Under the pieces are notes generated by a model. That model worked only from the letters and a program-made list of their open reading frames with translations, was not told the DNA's origin and did not search any database. A program made the position numbers and the translations under genes. Positions 61,808 through 64,000 of a stretch of 64,000 nt of DNA are shown here, piece after piece. The stretch spans positions 124,001 through 188,000 of the forward strand of contig CANLDN010000003.1 in assembly GCA_947489445.1 (NCBI GenBank), written 5' to 3'. Origin of the DNA: an uncultured Paracoccaceae bacterium. Its GTDB lineage: Bacteria > Pseudomonadota > Alphaproteobacteria > Rhodobacterales > Rhodobacteraceae. The first letter of the stretch is position 1. The number at the start of each line of letters is the position of its first letter.

Positions 61808-62710
61808 TTACGATTTATCGAACTTACCTACCTTGTAGAGCCGGGCGATGTCCTTTGCGGTCGAGATATGGTTGCCTAGCAAAACCCCCTCGTCCAGACT
61901 TTTTTGGTCTTCGGGAACCGTATGCCATTGCTCCGCGTACCAGTAGTGGCCCATTAAGAAAGCAAGGCTAAGCACGTCAAAGCCGTTAACTCTTTTTGCA
62001 TGTTGCTCAAGAGGGACTTTGAACTTGTTGGGCATCGTTTGCCAAATGTTTATCGCTTTCAAATCTAGTAGCTCATCTACGGTTTTTCCATCAATCCAAA
62101 GCCGGGTTGCTTCCATATGCGGTTCGACTGACGGAGACCAGCGGAATAGCTGGTCGCCTATCTCACAATACCCTGACGTCGATAATGCCTCAACTGGTGC
62201 TTTGAAGTGCCGAGGAATTGAGCACCAGTCTTTAGAAATGGGCAGCGCATGCAGTGCCCGTTGACCGTCCTTTGACGAAAAAAACATGCTATCAAATCGC
62301 GATGCCTCGTCGAGGAAGGTCTCGATCAGCATACTCAAAGGAGCAACATCTGCGACGCTGATTTGTGATAGGCTGGATCTCAGATCAGGGCCGCTGAAAT
62401 GTAGCTGCACCTTTGCACGATGCTCATAATCGGTTTCTGCGACCGTGCATATGGGGGTCATCAACACATTGCGTAGAAGTGCCTCCAATCGATATTGATC
62501 TTCATCATCAGAATGTATCGAGAAAGTGGCCTGCGGGTTGACGCCCATATCTGGGACATATGTTAGATCATTTATCTCGGAGCGATGTTTGTAAGAGTTC
62601 GAACTCGTGTCGCACATCCAGATGAGAGAATGCATCAGCTCTAAAGCAAGTGTATCATTTTCCACGTTGGGCAATCCGGCTGCGGTCAACTTCTCGGGGA
62701 CGAGTAACAA
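61808..62710 (-). CDS. Hypothetical protein
   Basis: Intact 300-aa ORF; no family recognised. Confidence 0.6.
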   Translation of the reverse strand: MLLVPEKLTAAGLPNVENDTLALELMHSLIWMCDTSSNSYKHRSEINDLTYVPDMGVNPQATFSIHSDDEDQYRLEALLRNVLMTPICTVAETDYEHRAKVQLHFSGPDLRSSLSQISVADVAPLSMLIETFLDEASRFDSMFFSSKDGQRALHALPISKDWCSIPRHFKAPVEALSTSGYCEIGDQLFRWSPSVEPHMEATRLWIDGKTVDELLDLKAINIWQTMPNKFKVPLEQHAKRVNGFDVLSLAFLMGHYWYAEQWHTVPEDQKSLDEGVLLGNHISTAKDIARLYKVGKFDKS

Positions 62711-62922
62711 TCTGCATAGGGCATTATCATTCCAAGGCTATTGATCAAACCTAGCTTACGACGGAAGCTTCATAACATGAGTTTGTGTCGCGGTAGCAAC
62801 CACAGCTGACTTCCGCTGCAGGTCAGAAAAACGGGGACATTGGGCTCACAACAGTCATTGGATTTGTATTGGTTGCTGATCCAACCCGAAAAGCAGTGGC
62901 CTCTGCTAAGATGAAATGGCGG

Positions 62923-63450
62923 TCAGTCCCTGATTTCGCTGGCCGCCACACCCCAGAGCACGGTTTTTGGCGCCCAGCCACGGTAGCCCCCGGCTGTGAG
63001 GCGACACCATTCGGGGTTGCAGTCGCCGAGTCGCGCTATCACGCCCGGTTCCAGCATGGCGTTTTCCAGCGCGCCGGCTTCGGGGCGCGTCCGCAGGGCG
63101 GTGGTTTCGCCGTCGATCAGCACCGTGCGTGCGCCGGATAGCATGGTGTAGTGAACCCAGCCGCCTTGCCCGTCCCGGTCGATCACCCGCCGCCAGTGTC
63201 CGTATTCTGCGATGACTTGCAGGGGCATGTTGCGCCGTTGGAAGACCCAGTCGATCCGGTGTGACAGTGAGGGGCCGCGGCGCACATTGGCCTCGGATGC
63301 TTTGAGAGACACGAAACGTGGCAGAGGCAGGTTGGTTTCGGGGCCAAGCGTTGGTGACGTGTTTTCCTGAGCGTATGACATGGTCGCAACAAGGCATATG
63401 GCGCAAACAGCGATTTGCGCGATACGGAACCAATGCACCAAAGTACCCAT
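62923..63450 (-). CDS. SH3 domain-containing secreted protein
   Basis: Signal peptide; FVSLKASEANVRRGPSLSHRIDWVFQRRNMPLQVIAEYGHWRRVIDRDGQGGWVHYTMLSG. Confidence 0.87.
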   Translation of the reverse strand: MGTLVHWFRIAQIAVCAICLVATMSYAQENTSPTLGPETNLPLPRFVSLKASEANVRRGPSLSHRIDWVFQRRNMPLQVIAEYGHWRRVIDRDGQGGWVHYTMLSGARTVLIDGETTALRTRPEAGALENAMLEPGVIARLGDCNPEWCRLTAGGYRGWAPKTVLWGVAASEIRD

Positions 63451-63560
63451 TTGTGTGCCCTTAACTGCTCTTTTATCGGCGCGCGGTTCTTGTGCTGCGC
63501 GTCCCTTTGGCGCAACCTGACATGTGAAGACCGATTTGGAAACCCGGGGAGGGCGCAAGC

Positions 63561-64000
63561 ATGTCAGGTAAGCGATTGAGTGTTGTTGTGACGCGACGGT
63601 TGCCTGATGAGGTCGAGATTCGCATGAAAGAGCTGTTTGACGTTGAATTGCGCGACGATGATACCCCGATGACCTCTGATCAGTTGGCCGATGCGATGGG
63701 CCGGGCGGATGTTTTGGTGTCCACGATTACGGACCATATTGATGCCAAGCTGCTGGGTCGTGCCGGTGAGCGTTTGAAGCTGATCGCGAATTATGGGGCG
63801 GGTGTGGACAATATCGATGTTTCGACTGCCCGACAGCGGGGCATTCATGTGTCCAATACGCCGGGTGTGGTGACCGAAGACACAGCTGACATGGTCATGG
63901 CGCTGATCCTTGGGGTGACCCGCCGTCTCGCTGAAGGGTTGCGATTGGCGCAGTCGGATGATTGGCAGGGCTGGTCGCCAACCGCCATGATGGGAGGCCG
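63561..64000 (+). CDS. D-2-hydroxyacid dehydrogenase (glyoxylate reductase-like), partial
   Basis: MSGKRLSVVVTRRLPDEVEIRMKELFDVELRDDD...LIANYGAGVDNIDVSTARQRGIHVSNTPGVVTEDTADMVMALIL; runs off window end. Confidence 0.93.
   Translation, partial: MSGKRLSVVVTRRLPDEVEIRMKELFDVELRDDDTPMTSDQLADAMGRADVLVSTITDHIDAKLLGRAGERLKLIANYGAGVDNIDVSTARQRGIHVSNTPGVVTEDTADMVMALILGVTRRLAEGLRLAQSDDWQGWSPTAMMGG

Overview
This is a gene-dense window (about 70 predicted genes) of ordinary chromosomal sequence, most consistent with a marine Rhodobacteraceae (Roseobacter-group) alphaproteobacterium. I see no CRISPR array, rRNA, tRNA, transposase or prophage. Contents include: TCA-cycle genes (sucCD, mdh, sdhCDAB); ethylmalonyl-CoA pathway genes (mcl2, mch, ecm, ccr); a luxR/luxI quorum-sensing pair; a BMP-type nucleoside ABC transporter operon with purine-nucleoside phosphorylase; the PBP-activator/rsmI/yraN/gshB/comM block; glnD, murJ and trpS; a RpoH-type sigma factor; coaBC, dut and a ThiF/MoeB-like gene; an amino-acid ABC transporter; an M3 peptidase; and a cytochrome P460. 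The most interesting signals are regulatory and architectural. (1) An identical double TGTGATCACA operator, centres 21 bp apart, lies upstream of both sucC and sdhC. (2) A 13-bp palindrome GTAATTAAATTAC lies upstream of both ecm and ccr, with a degenerate copy upstream of mcl2. (3) CtrA-like boxes (TTAA-N7-TTAA) lie upstream of the luxR transcription unit and luxI, with a one-mismatch site before comM. (4) A RpoE-like promoter (TGATCC-N18-TAACTA) precedes the rpoH-type gene. (5) Small lipoprotein-like genes are inserted within the suc and sdh operons. (6) A rhomboid-family protein lacks a possible Ser-His dyad. Function calls come from reading translations only; no database search was run.
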